A stretch of 64,000 nt of DNA from Nitrogeniibacter mangrovi (lineage in GTDB: Bacteria > Pseudomonadota > Gammaproteobacteria > Burkholderiales > Rhodocyclaceae), in the NCBI RefSeq assembly GCF_010983895.1, contig NZ_CP048836.1:4172645-4236644 (forward strand), given 5' to 3'. Below, piece after piece: positions 1-13,521 of this stretch. Positions within the stretch are counted from its first letter, which is position 1; every line of letters starts with the position of its first letter. The notes under the pieces are model-generated. The model was not told where the DNA came from. It searched no databases and worked only from the letters and a program-made list of their open reading frames with translations. The position numbers and the translations under genes were made by a program.

Positions 1-3368
<3,368 letters not shown>

Positions 3369-3372
<4 letters not shown>

Positions 3373-4475
3373 GCGAAGAGACTGCCGCCTTCGGCACGGC
3401 CACCATCCTCATCGTCGACGACGCGCCGGAGACCATCGAACCGATCGTCAGCTGCCTGCGCGCCGGCCCCTACCGCACCCGCATCGCCACCTCCGGCGAG
3501 CGCGCGCTGGAGCTGGCCCAGGTGGAGCCGCTGCCCGACCTCATCCTCCTCGACGTGATGATGCCCGGCATCAACGGCTACGACGTATGCCGCCAGCTCA
3601 AGGCCAACCCGCGCACCCTGGGCATCCCGGTCATCTTCCTCACCGTGCGCACCGACGCCGCCGACGAGCAGCAGGGCTTCGACGTGGGCGCGGTGGACTA
3701 CATCACCAAGCCGATCTCGCCGCCGATCGTGAAGGCGCGGGTGCGCACCCACCTCACCCTCAAGGCCGCCAGCGACTTCCTCACCGACCGCAACGCCTTT
3801 CTCGAGAACGAGATCGACCGTCGCATCAACGAGCTCAACGCGGTGCAGGAGGCCACCATCGTCGCCCTGGCCTCGCTGGCCGAGACCCGCGACGCCGAGA
3901 CCGGCAACCACATCCGCCGCACCCAGCTCTACGTGAAGGCGCTGGCCGACCAGCTCAAGCGCCACCCGCGCTTCGCTGCCGAGCTGACCGACGAGGCCAT
4001 CTACCTCATGTACAAGTCGGCGCCGCTGCACGACATCGGCAAGGTCGGCATCCCCGACAGCATCCTGCTCAAGCCCGGCCCGCTCGACGACGAGGAGTGG
4101 GCCATCATGAAGACCCACACCACCCTCGGCCGCGAGGCCCTCGAAGCCGCCGAGGCGGCCCTGGGCACCGAGGTCAGCTTCCTGCGCTTCGCCAAGGAGA
4201 TCGCCCAGTCGCACCAGGAGAAGTGGGACGGCTCCGGCTACCCCGAGGGCCTCGCCGGCGAGCTGATCCCGATCTCGGCGCGGCTCATGGCGGTGGCCGA
4301 CGTGTACGACGCGCTCATCAGCGAGCGGGTGTACAAGAAGGCCTACTCGCACGAAGAGGCCGTCTCCACCATCGTGGCCGGCAAGGACGCCCACTTCGAC
4401 CCCGACGTGGTGGACGCCTTCGTGCACATGGCCGACGTCTTCCGCCAGATCGCGGTGCGCTTCGCCGACGCCTGA
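3369..4475 (+). CDS. Response regulator with HD-GYP domain (probable cyclic-di-GMP phosphodiesterase)
   Basis: This 368-residue protein has an N-terminal receiver domain (residues about 12-130, phospho-Asp in LLDVMMPG) joined through a helical linker to an HD-GYP domain (about 155-350). The metal-binding [10 protein letters not shown] and the diagnostic [14 protein letters not shown] are both intact. Proteins of this RpfG-like architecture normally hydrolyse cyclic di-GMP when the receiver is phosphorylated. The ATG overlaps the stop of the hybrid kinase by four bases, which suggests translational coupling and that the kinase HPt domain may phosphorylate this receiver (inference). Its targets, such as biofilm or motility, cannot be read from the sequence. 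Confidence 0.93.
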
Positions 4476-4480
4476 TCCCG

Positions 4481-4503
4481 ACCGAACCGAACCGAACCGA
4501 ACC
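4481..4503 (+). repeat. Pentanucleotide tandem repeat (ACCGA)4
   Basis: Four exact ACCGA units plus ACC fill the 39-bp gap between the HD-GYP gene and the AAA ATPase gene. They end two bases before the probable ribosome binding site AAGGGA (4505-4510). The repeat is non-coding, so slippage would change intercistronic spacing rather than reading frame. Confidence 0.8.
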
Positions 4504-4514
4504 CAAGGGAACGC

Positions 4515-6074
<1,560 letters not shown>

Positions 6075-6075
6075 G

Positions 6076-6865
6076 GACCACCCCCACGCTCACTTGCGTT
6101 CGCTGCCCCCCGAGGGGGCCGCGCATTCGCTTGGGGCGGCCCGGCGCGAAGGCGGACGACCCCCACGCTCACTTGCGTTCGCTGCCCCCCGAGGGGGCCG
6201 CGCATTCGCTTGGGGCGGCCCGGCGCGAAGGCGGACGACCCCCACGCTCACTTGCGTTCGCTGCCCCCCGAGGGGGCCGCGCATTCGCTTGGGGCGGCCC
6301 GGCGCGAAGGCGGACGACCCCCACGCTCACTTGCGTTCGCTGCCCCCCGAGGGGGCCGCGCATTCGCTTGGGGCGGCCCGGCGCGAAGGCGGACGACCCC
6401 CACGCTCACTTGCGTTCGCTGCCCCCCGAGGGGGCCGCGCATTCGCTTGGGGCGGCCCGGCGCGAAGGCGGACCACCCCCACGCTCACTTGCGTTCGCAG
6501 CCCCCCAAGGGGGCCGCACATTCGCTTGGGGCGGCCCGGCGCGAAGGCGGACGACCCCCACGCTCACTTGCGTTCGCTGCCCCCCGAGGGGGCCGCGCAT
6601 TCGCTTGGGGCGGCCCGGCGCGAAGGCGGACCACCCCCACGCTCACTTGCGTTCGCAGCCCCCCAAGGGGGCCGCACATTCGCTTGGGGCGGCCCGGCGC
6701 GAAGGCGGACGACCCCCACGCTCACTTGCGTTCGCTGCCCCCCGAGGGGGCCGCGCATTCGCTTGGGACGGCCCGGCGCGAACGCGGACGACCCCCACGC
6801 TCACTTACGTTCGCTGCCTCCCAACGCTCCCGGCATTCGCCTTTGGGCGGTACGTGCGGGGATTG
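6076..6865 (+). repeat. Tandem array of ten 79-bp GC-rich repeats
   Basis: Units start at 6076, 6155, 6234, 6313, 6392, 6471, 6550, 6629, 6708 and 6787; the tenth is degenerate. Each unit carries a short palindrome (CCCCCCGAGGGGG) followed by CGCGCATTCGCTTGGGGCGGCC. Units 2-5 look identical. Units 6 and 8 share the same set of substitutions (GACCACC, GCAGCCCCCCAAGG, GCACATTC), while unit 7 is the common type, which fits duplication of a two-unit block. There are no unique spacers, so this is not CRISPR. Forward frames stay open through the array only because GC-rich DNA has few stops, so no protein is called. Function is unknown. Confidence 0.95.
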
Positions 6866-7105
6866 GCGCTGCACACGTCACGGCGCATCACCCGGGCGAC
6901 AATCAGACCCCTCCCCCTTCAAGGGGGAGGTTGGGAGGGGGATGGGGTGTACCGGGCACGGCGGTAGACGCTCCCCAAGCGCACCCGGTGCGCTGGCGCC
7001 GGGCGACATGCGGCGGCGGCCGGTCAGTGCGGACTCACCGCAGAGCGCCCGAACAAGCGCGGCTGACGGTGAGCGTCCGGGGTGGGTCCATGCCAGAATC
7101 GCCTC
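6866..7105. other. Intergenic region with a perfect inverted repeat
   Basis: This 240-bp stretch between the 79-bp array and pxpB holds a 21-base near-palindrome at 6910-6930 (CCTCCCCCTT, one central base, then its complement), followed by a G-rich run (GGGAGGGGGATGGGG). Similar C-rich/G-rich hairpins are common intergenic elements in betaproteobacteria. There is no T-tract, so it is not a classic terminator. No convincing promoter for pxpB was found. Confidence 0.6.
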
Positions 7106-7837
7106 ATGCGTATCCTCGATCTGGGCGACACCGCCTTCACCATCGAATTCGGCGACACCATCGACCCGGCGCTGCAGGCGCAGGTGGCCGCCCTCGATGC
7201 GGCACTGGCCGCGGCGCAGGCCGCCGGGCGCTTGCCGGGCCTGATCGAGACGGTGCCCACCTTCCGCTCGCTGACGCTCATCTACGACCCATTGCAGACC
7301 CGCCGCGCCACCCTTGAGCCTCTGGTGCGCGCCTGCCTCGACAGCACCGCGCCCGCACCGGCCGCAAGCGGGCGCCGCTGGCGGCTGCCGGCCTGCTACG
7401 GCGGCGCCCACGGGCCGGATCTGGCCGCCGTGGCGGCGCACGCCGGGCTCACGGCCGAGGCGCTGGTCGACCGCCACACCGGCACCGAGTATGTGGTGTA
7501 CATGCTCGGCTTCCTGCCCGGCTTTCCCTTCATGGGCGACGTGGCCGAGGCGCTGCGGCGGCCGCGCCGGGACGAACCGCGGGTGCGGGTGCCCGCCGGC
7601 AGCGTCGCCCTCGCCAACGGCCTGACCGCCATCTACCCCTGGGAGAGCCCCGGCGGCTGGCACCTGATCGGACGCTGCCCGGCGCCGCTGTTCGACCCCT
7701 CGCGCGCGGCGCCCGCGTTGCTCGCCGCCGGCGACCGGGTGCGCTTCACACCGGTGGACGCCGACACCCTCGCCGACCTCGAGGCCGACCTCGCCCACGG
7801 CCGCCTCGATCCCGCCGACTGGCAGGTCGGTCCATGA
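7106..7837 (+). CDS. pxpB: 5-oxoprolinase subunit B
   Basis: A 243-residue protein of the PxpB/KipI family (allophanate hydrolase subunit 1-like, CT_C_D domain), recognised from GTEYVVYMLGFLPGFPFMGD and the PxxSVALANG region (VPAGSVALANGLTAIYPW). With PxpA and PxpC it performs ATP-dependent opening of 5-oxoproline (pyroglutamate) to glutamate, disposing of a spontaneous breakdown product of glutamine and glutathione. The ATG at 7106 gives the usual N-terminus (MRILDLGDTAFTIEF); an upstream in-frame GTG at 7082 is less likely. The stop overlaps pxpC (ATGA). The order B-C-A with overlapping junctions indicates one operon. Confidence 0.92.
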   Translation: MRILDLGDTAFTIEFGDTIDPALQAQVAALDAALAAAQAAGRLPGLIETVPTFRSLTLIYDPLQTRRATLEPLVRACLDSTAPAPAASGRRWRLPACYGGAHGPDLAAVAAHAGLTAEALVDRHTGTEYVVYMLGFLPGFPFMGDVAEALRRPRRDEPRVRVPAGSVALANGLTAIYPWESPGGWHLIGRCPAPLFDPSRAAPALLAAGDRVRFTPVDADTLADLEADLAHGRLDPADWQVGP

Positions 7838-8892
7838 GCCGCCTGCACGTCCTCGCCCCCGGTGCGTTCGCCAGCGTGCAGGACGCCGGCCGCCATGGCT
7901 GGCGCCGGGCCGGCGTGCCGCGCTCGGGCGCGCTCGACGCCACCCTGCTGCGCATCGCCAACCGGCTGGTGGGCAATGCCGACACGGCGCCGGCCATCGA
8001 ATGCCTGGACGGGGGCCTGCGGGTGGCCGCCGAGGGCGGGCCGGTGCGGGTGGCAGTGGCCGGCGACGCCCGCCTCGAACGGCGCGACGCCGACGGCCGC
8101 ACCGCCACCGTCGCCCCCTGGCGCAGCGTGTGGCTGGCGCCCGGCGAGCAACTGCGCCTCATCGACACCGGTCATGGCCGCATCGCCATGCTCGCGGTCG
8201 CCGGCCTCGTCTGTACGCCAGTGCTCGGCAGCGCCGCCACCTATGCCCGCGCCCGCCTGGGCGGAGTCGACGGCCGCCCCCTGCAGGCCGGCGACCGGCT
8301 CGATGCCACCGCGCCGGAGGGCCCGGAGCTGCAGCTGACTCACCCCCCCGCGGCCGACCACGGCCCCATGCGCGTGGTCCCCGGCCCGCAGCTCGACCAC
8401 TTCGCCGCCGACGCGCTGGACGCACTCACCGCCCGCGACTGGCGCGTCAGCGCCGAGGCCGACCGCATGGGCATGCGCCTGCGCGGCACGGCCCTGGCCC
8501 ATGTGGACGCCGGCCGCCGCGAGATCGTCTCCGACGCCATCGTGCCGGGCGCCATCCAGGTGCCGGGCAACGGCCAGCCCATCGTGCTGCTGGCCGACAG
8601 CCAGACCGCCGGCGGCTACCCCAAGATCGCCACCGTCATCTCCGCCGATCTGGGCCGCCTCGCCGCGCTGCGTCCCGACGCCCGGCTGCGCTTCACCGCG
8701 GTGGACGTGGCCGGCGCCGAAACCATCGCCCGCGAGGCGGCCGCCGCGCTGGCACGCACGCTGGCCGGCATCGGGCCGGTTCGGGGCGACGCGGCTGTGG
8801 ACCTGGCGGCGCTCTACGGCAACAATCTGCTCAGCGGCATGGTCAACGCCTTGTCGCCCCGGATGGACGACGACGCGGAGCGCGGCCCATGA
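7834..8892 (+). CDS. pxpC: 5-oxoprolinase subunit C
   Basis: 352 residues, matching the biotin-dependent carboxyltransferase-like / allophanate hydrolase subunit 2 family (PxpC, KipA). Characteristic segments are PGAFASVQDAGRHGWRRAGV near the N-terminus, the SGALDATLLRIANRLVGN segment, and VLLADSQTAGGYPKIATVI near residue 255. It forms the catalytic complex with PxpB; PxpA completes the 5-oxoproline cleavage. Four-base overlaps with both neighbours support translational coupling. Confidence 0.92.
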   Translation: MSRLHVLAPGAFASVQDAGRHGWRRAGVPRSGALDATLLRIANRLVGNADTAPAIECLDGGLRVAAEGGPVRVAVAGDARLERRDADGRTATVAPWRSVWLAPGEQLRLIDTGHGRIAMLAVAGLVCTPVLGSAATYARARLGGVDGRPLQAGDRLDATAPEGPELQLTHPPAADHGPMRVVPGPQLDHFAADALDALTARDWRVSAEADRMGMRLRGTALAHVDAGRREIVSDAIVPGAIQVPGNGQPIVLLADSQTAGGYPKIATVISADLGRLAALRPDARLRFTAVDVAGAETIAREAAAALARTLAGIGPVRGDAAVDLAALYGNNLLSGMVNALSPRMDDDAERGP

Positions 8893-9653
8893 AACTGAAC
8901 CTCAATGCCGACCTGGGCGAATCCTTCGGCGCCTGGCGCATGGGCGACGACGAGGCCCTGCTGCCCATCGTCGATTCGGCCAACATCGCCTGCGGTTTTC
9001 ATGCCGGCGACCCGCGCGTGATGCGCCACACCGTGCGCGCCGCCATCGCCGCCCACACCAGCCTCGGCGCCCACCCGGCCTATCCCGACCTGCACGGCTT
9101 CGGCCGCCGCCCCATGCAGATGGCGCCGCATGAGCTGGAAGCGGCCATCATCTACCAGCTCGGCGCGCTGGCCGGCATGGCGCGCGCCGAGGGCGGCACC
9201 CTCACCCATGTGAAGCCCCATGGCGCGCTCAACAACCAGGCCTGCGAGGACGCCGCCCTGGCCGCCTGCGTGGCCCGCGCCATCGTCGCCTTCGACCGCG
9301 ACCTCATCCTCCTCGCCCCGGCCTGCTCCGCCCTCGTCGCGGCGGGCGAGGCCGCCGGCCTGCTGGTGGCCAGCGAGATCTTCGCCGACCGCGCCTACAC
9401 CACCGCCGGCGCGCTGGTGTCGCGCAGCGAGCCCGGCGCGGTGCTCGACAACCCCGCCGTGTGCATCGACCACGTCCGCCGCATGCTCGACGCCGGCGGC
9501 ATCGTCGCCGCCAGCGGCACCGTGCTGCCCACCCCCATCCACAGCATCTGCGTCCACGGGGACAGCGCCGACGCGGTCGACACCGCCCGCGCCCTGCGCG
9601 AAGCGCTGGAGGCCGACGGCCATGTGCTGGCGATCCTCCCCGACGTCGTCTGA
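8889..9653 (+). CDS. pxpA: 5-oxoprolinase subunit A (LamB/YcsF family)
   Basis: 254 residues with the hallmark opening MKLNLNADLGESFGAWRMG and the metal-site segments SANIACGFHAGDP and LTHVKPHGALNN of the LamB/YcsF family (PxpA), a TIM-barrel-like fold. It is the third component of the ATP-dependent 5-oxoprolinase. The ATG at 8889 overlaps the pxpC stop and is preferred over far-upstream in-frame codons that would run inside pxpC. Length is normal for the family (about 250). Confidence 0.95.
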   Translation: MKLNLNADLGESFGAWRMGDDEALLPIVDSANIACGFHAGDPRVMRHTVRAAIAAHTSLGAHPAYPDLHGFGRRPMQMAPHELEAAIIYQLGALAGMARAEGGTLTHVKPHGALNNQACEDAALAACVARAIVAFDRDLILLAPACSALVAAGEAAGLLVASEIFADRAYTTAGALVSRSEPGAVLDNPAVCIDHVRRMLDAGGIVAASGTVLPTPIHSICVHGDSADAVDTARALREALEADGHVLAILPDVV

Positions 9654-9666
9654 CCGGAGTGCCCCG

Positions 9667-9873
9667 ATGAAAGCCCTGCTCCCCGTTCTCCTCACCCTCT
9701 CCCTCGCCGCCTGCGGCGCCGACACCGCCACCAGCGCCGCCGCCGTGGCGGCCGCGAAGAAGCAGGAGGTGGAACAGGCCGAGGCCACCAAGGCGCGCGT
9801 CCAGCAGCAGCTCGACGAGGCCAACGCGATGATGCAAAAGCGCCTGCAGGAGACGGACCAGCAGACGCGCTGA
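9667..9873 (+). CDS. Small lipoprotein with coiled-coil tail
   Basis: A 68-residue product with a signal peptide ending in the lipobox LAAC (Cys16), so probably a membrane-anchored lipoprotein. The mature part is an Ala/Gln/Glu-rich helix (KKQEVEQAEATKARVQQQLD) likely to form a coiled coil. It starts 13 bp after pxpA and may be cotranscribed, but nothing ties it to 5-oxoproline metabolism. It resembles small outer-membrane lipoproteins of the Lpp type only in general design. Function unknown. Confidence 0.75.
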   Translation: MKALLPVLLTLSLAACGADTATSAAAVAAAKKQEVEQAEATKARVQQQLDEANAMMQKRLQETDQQTR

Positions 9874-9970
9874 GCCGGCTCGGCGCCACCGGGGTGTCCG
9901 CTTGAGCGTCCCCCGGGCTCAGGGCCGTTCGTTCATTCGCCCGCATCCAACCAGACGGGGGCGTTGCTCG

Positions 9971-11971
9971 TCAGTGCGGCATCACTTCGTCGGTTGCGCG
10001 CAGATACCGGCACTCGGGGTGGTTGGCGTACTTTCGCCGCTCGCACGCCGATTTCATGCATCGATAGAGTGAAAACGGCGTGCGCGGGCCACACAGGGTG
10101 CGCGGATTGTCCGGCGCCTTTTTGGCCACGACGACCGGCGCCGGCCGTGGCGCTTCGGCAGCCTCGTCGGCAGCTTCGTCGGCGGGCGCGGCCGCCGGCT
10201 CGGTCTGCGGCACCGGGTCTTCAGCGGCTTCGTCACGCGCCATGGCCGATGGCGCGACCGGCGCCGATGCCACCGGCGGGTCCGACAGGCTCACCGGATC
10301 GCTGGCAGCCTCGGTCGGCGCCGGCGACGCTGCCGCATCCCCGGGGTCGGCGACGGGCCGGGGCGGCGGCCCCGCCAACGTGGATTGCGATGCCGGCGGC
10401 TCGGGTGCAACCGGTGTGGGCGGCTCGTGGACCGCGGGTGCCGGCGGCTCGGCAAGCGCTATCACCGGCGCGTCCCCAGGATCGGCGGCGGGCGTTTGCG
10501 GCGGTGCCGGGGGCGGGGGCGGTTCGGCCATCGCCCGGCCTTGCTCCACCATGTACCGCAGGACACCGTCGTCTACATTGAACGACCACATCATGGCGCC
10601 CGCCGCTCCGAGGGCCAGGACGGTCACGATCGCGATGCTCGCGACCAGAGGCAGGCGCCGACCGCCGGCCTTCGGCTCGGTCCATGAGGGCGGAGGCACC
10701 TCCCTTTCATCCGGCGCGTGGTGCGGCCCGGCGCGCGGAAACTCGTCGACCGGCGTCTGCGGCATCTGAGCTGAAGGCCCCGGGACGTCGGACGCATCCG
10801 ACGCGGGCGGCACGTCGGGTGGTCCCGGCAGGGTGGGCTCCCAGGCCATATCCTCCCCGGAGCCGCCGCTGGCGGCCCCCGGCGGCGCTGAAGGCAACCC
10901 ACCGGTCTCCTCCTGGGCGAACAGGAACGCGGGCAACACGTAGTCCGGCCGTGCCTCTTCTGCAGCGCCCGGCGCCACGACGGATGGCGGCGCCTCGTCG
11001 CGGCCATCGAGCAACGCACGCCTGAAGTCGGCCACGCACTGCGGGCGTTCCTGCGGCCGGATCCGGAGGGCCCGTTCGATGGTCGACACGAAACCCACGC
11101 TGTAGCTCAGGTCGGGGAAGCGGCGGCCGAGGCGGTCCACCACCTCGAACAGGGGCGCCATCCGGTCGTCGACGGCTCGGGCCGTGGACACCACGGGCGC
11201 CTCGCCACCAATGCCGTAATAGGCCACCGCAGCCAATGCGTACAGATTCGTCCATGGCCCCACCGGCAGCTGTGTCGCGTCGGCGTATTGCTCGATCGCC
11301 GCGAACGCCGGCTCGGGGATGACCCGGTCGCCGCCGGCATCGCGCGCGCCGCCGTGATCGAGCAATACCGGGCGGCCGTCGGGCTGCAGCAGGATACGCT
11401 TCGGCGAAATGGGCCAGTGGTAACACTGGGCGCCATGCAACAACGCCAGCGCGTCGAGCAGCGGCACCAGCAGGTCGCGCAGCCAGGCTTCGTCCGGTGG
11501 CTGTGCCATCGACTGGCGCGCCTCGTCGAGGCCGACCCCGTCGTAGAAGGGCATCGCCCGGTAGACCGTATTGTTGGCCTCCCAGAACTGCAGGACGCGC
11601 ACCAGGGCCGGGTGGTCGAGGCGGGCCAGCAGTCGGGTCTCGTCGACAAAGGACTCGAGCCCCCGGGCGAAGGCCTCCGCATGCCCCTCCGAACGCAGGC
11701 TCACCGCCATGCCGCGCGTCCGGTACGCCAGGACGGCAGGCAGGTACTCCCGGATCACCACCCGGCGCTGCAGTGCATGATCCATGGCCAGATAGAGGAT
11801 GCCAGCACCCCGTTCGCCCAGCACGGAGAGGATTTCGTACCCGGCCATGACGGTGCCCGGCGGCAGCGCGTCGCGGCTCAACTCGAGCGGTTGCGCCGAC
11901 GGATCCACCGCTGGGCCGGAACCGCGGACGGGTCGAGAGTGATCGGATCGGTTCATGGAGTGATCGGCCAT
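9971..11971 (-). CDS. Membrane-anchored protein kinase-like protein, probable pseudokinase
   Basis: About 666 residues. The N-terminal half is a serine/threonine protein kinase fold: glycine loop LGERGAGILYLA, beta-3 strand VVIREYLP, an alpha-C Glu in FVDETRLLARLDHPALV. Three catalytic positions are changed: the VAIK lysine is Arg, the HRD loop reads HWPISPKRILL (catalytic Asp is Pro, Mg-binding Asn is Arg), and DFG reads DHG. A Pro/Ala-rich stretch, one membrane segment (PLVASIAIVTVLALGAAG) and a long low-complexity Pro/Ala region follow. A small Cys-containing C-terminal motif (CGPRTPFSLYRCMKSACERR ...HPEC) ends the protein. The kinase half would be cytoplasmic and the tail periplasmic. Start chosen at 11971; in-frame alternatives are 11956 and 12073. 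It probably works as a scaffold or sensor rather than an enzyme (inference). Confidence 0.8.
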   Translation of the reverse strand: MADHSMNRSDHSRPVRGSGPAVDPSAQPLELSRDALPPGTVMAGYEILSVLGERGAGILYLAMDHALQRRVVIREYLPAVLAYRTRGMAVSLRSEGHAEAFARGLESFVDETRLLARLDHPALVRVLQFWEANNTVYRAMPFYDGVGLDEARQSMAQPPDEAWLRDLLVPLLDALALLHGAQCYHWPISPKRILLQPDGRPVLLDHGGARDAGGDRVIPEPAFAAIEQYADATQLPVGPWTNLYALAAVAYYGIGGEAPVVSTARAVDDRMAPLFEVVDRLGRRFPDLSYSVGFVSTIERALRIRPQERPQCVADFRRALLDGRDEAPPSVVAPGAAEEARPDYVLPAFLFAQEETGGLPSAPPGAASGGSGEDMAWEPTLPGPPDVPPASDASDVPGPSAQMPQTPVDEFPRAGPHHAPDEREVPPPSWTEPKAGGRRLPLVASIAIVTVLALGAAGAMMWSFNVDDGVLRYMVEQGRAMAEPPPPPAPPQTPAADPGDAPVIALAEPPAPAVHEPPTPVAPEPPASQSTLAGPPPRPVADPGDAAASPAPTEAASDPVSLSDPPVASAPVAPSAMARDEAAEDPVPQTEPAAAPADEAADEAAEAPRPAPVVVAKKAPDNPRTLCGPRTPFSLYRCMKSACERRKYANHPECRYLRATDEVMPH

Positions 11972-12210
11972 ACGAAACAGGCCCGCCGGGGATGCGCTTC
12001 GACCTCGGGCCGAACCGTCTTGGCAAGAGCCGGTCCGCCGGCGGGCGCCAGGAAAATTGACACACTGCGGCAAGGCTACGCCGCTCGCCTGGCGTCCGTG
12101 CGGCCTCTTAAGTTTTCTTTCATAAATCCGGCCGATGTAACGACATCGTCATGAGCCACCGCGCACACGCTCCGCCCGGATCGGTCGGAGGCGATCGGCC
12201 TTGCTATAAT

Positions 12211-12220
12211 TCTCGAGATT
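12211..12220 (+). promoter_or_regulatory. Extended -10 promoter (TTGCTATAAT)
   Basis: A perfect TATAAT at 12215-12220 is preceded by TG and one base (TGCTATAAT), the extended -10 form. No good -35 is seen. It lies 33 bp upstream of the luciferase-like oxidoreductase start at 12253, and is the likely promoter for that gene. Confidence 0.6.
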
Positions 12221-12252
12221 TTTGCATTCGCCGCACCGAACCAGGACACCCC

Positions 12253-13268
12253 ATGCCCCAGGCCCTCCAGCTCACCGTGCTCGACCAGAGCCCCATCCAC
12301 CCCACCGACACCGCCCCCGGCTGCGCCAACGCGGCGCAGATGTCGGTTGCACTGGCCCGGGCCTGCGACGCGCTCGGCTATGCGCGCTACTGGGTGGCCG
12401 AGCATCACAACAGCCCGCAGTTCGCCGGCCCCAGCCCCGAGATCCTCGTCGCCGCCATCGCCAGCGTCACCCGCCACATGCGCGTGGGCAGCGGCGGCGT
12501 CATGCTCAGCCACTACAGCCCCTACAAGGTGGCCGAGGTGTTCAAGCTGCTCGCCGCCCTGTTCCCCGGCCGCATCGACCTGGGCATCGGCCGCGCCCCC
12601 GGCGGCGACCGGCTCGCCGCCTCGGCCCTGGCCTGGCCCGGTGGCCCGCTGGAGCCCGAGCACTACCCCGCGCAGGCCGCCACCCTCAAGGGCCTGCTCG
12701 ACGGCACCCTGCCGGCCGGGCATCCCTGGTCCGGCCTGCACATCAGCCCGGCCATCGACACCGGGCCGGCACTGTGGATGCTCGGCTCCGGCGGCGGCAG
12801 CGCCGCCCTGGCCGGCCAGCTGGGCATGCACCTCGCGCTGGCCCGCTTCATCTCCGCCGACCACTGCCACCCGGAGATCTTCGACGCCCACACCCGGGCC
12901 TGGCACGACGCCGGCCACCCCGGCGAACCGAAGCGCATGCTCGCCATCGCCGCGTTCTGCGCCGACACCCAGGCCGAAGCCGAACACCTCGCCGGCACCG
13001 CCATCTACCGCAAGATGATGATGCAGGCCGGCGGCCAGGACGCCCTGCTCGCCCCCGACGCCGTACACGACGCACGCAAGGCCTTCTCCCCCTCGCAACA
13101 AGCCCAGTACGACCACATCCAGCGCGGCTACACCATCGGCACCCCGAACGCTGCCGCGAGGACATCGACACCCTCGCCACGGCCTTCGGCACCGACGAGA
13201 TCGCGGTGGTCACCGTGACCCACGACTTCGCCGCGCGGGAGAAGAGTTACCGTTTGCTGGCGGGGTGA
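12253..13268 (+). pseudogene. LLM-class flavin-dependent oxidoreductase, interrupted by a -1 frameshift
   Basis: From the ATG at 12253 the protein reads as a bacterial luciferase-like monooxygenase: LTVLDQSPI, DALGYARYWVAEHHN, the substrate/flavin region GVMLSHYSPYKVAEVFKLLAA, and DLGIGRAPGG. The frame breaks near 13146, where CACCCCGAACGC would read SPER if one more G were present (CCCCGGAACGC). After the break the frame shift restores a typical C-terminus (REDIDTLATAFGTDEIAVVT...) ending at 13268. Without correction the protein ends in unrelated sequence at 13218. The rest of the gene shows no decay, so this is either a recent mutation or a homopolymer sequencing error. Full length would be about 338 residues, normal for the family. 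Substrate unknown. Confidence 0.8.
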
Positions 13269-13521
13269 GGCGCAGCCGCCGGCACGCTCACCAAAAGCGC
13301 GTTGCCCGGCTGCAGCGCAGCGGAATCCGGGATCCCCTGTGGATCGACAGAGGCGATACGTCAGAAGAAACCCCGGAGCGTCCGAGCGGACATTCCGCCA
13401 CGCGCCGACCCGGGGCAACGCACCGTTCCCCGCGCCCTCAAATTGGCGCGTCGAATGCCGCAATACCACTGAGGACACGCAAACGTAGCCGAACCGCCTG
13501 AACAACAACAAGGAACATCCA

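Noticed and set aside
6076..6865. CRISPR array
   Set aside because: Units are contiguous 79-bp repeats without unique spacers and no cas genes are near.
8001..8888. N-terminal extension of pxpA into pxpC
   Set aside because: The added sequence is out of frame with pxpC and low complexity; the family start matches the ATG at 8889.
10080..10769. Gly/Ala-rich forward frame opposite the pseudokinase tail
   Set aside because: It mirrors the Pro/Ala low-complexity region of the real gene and lacks any family.
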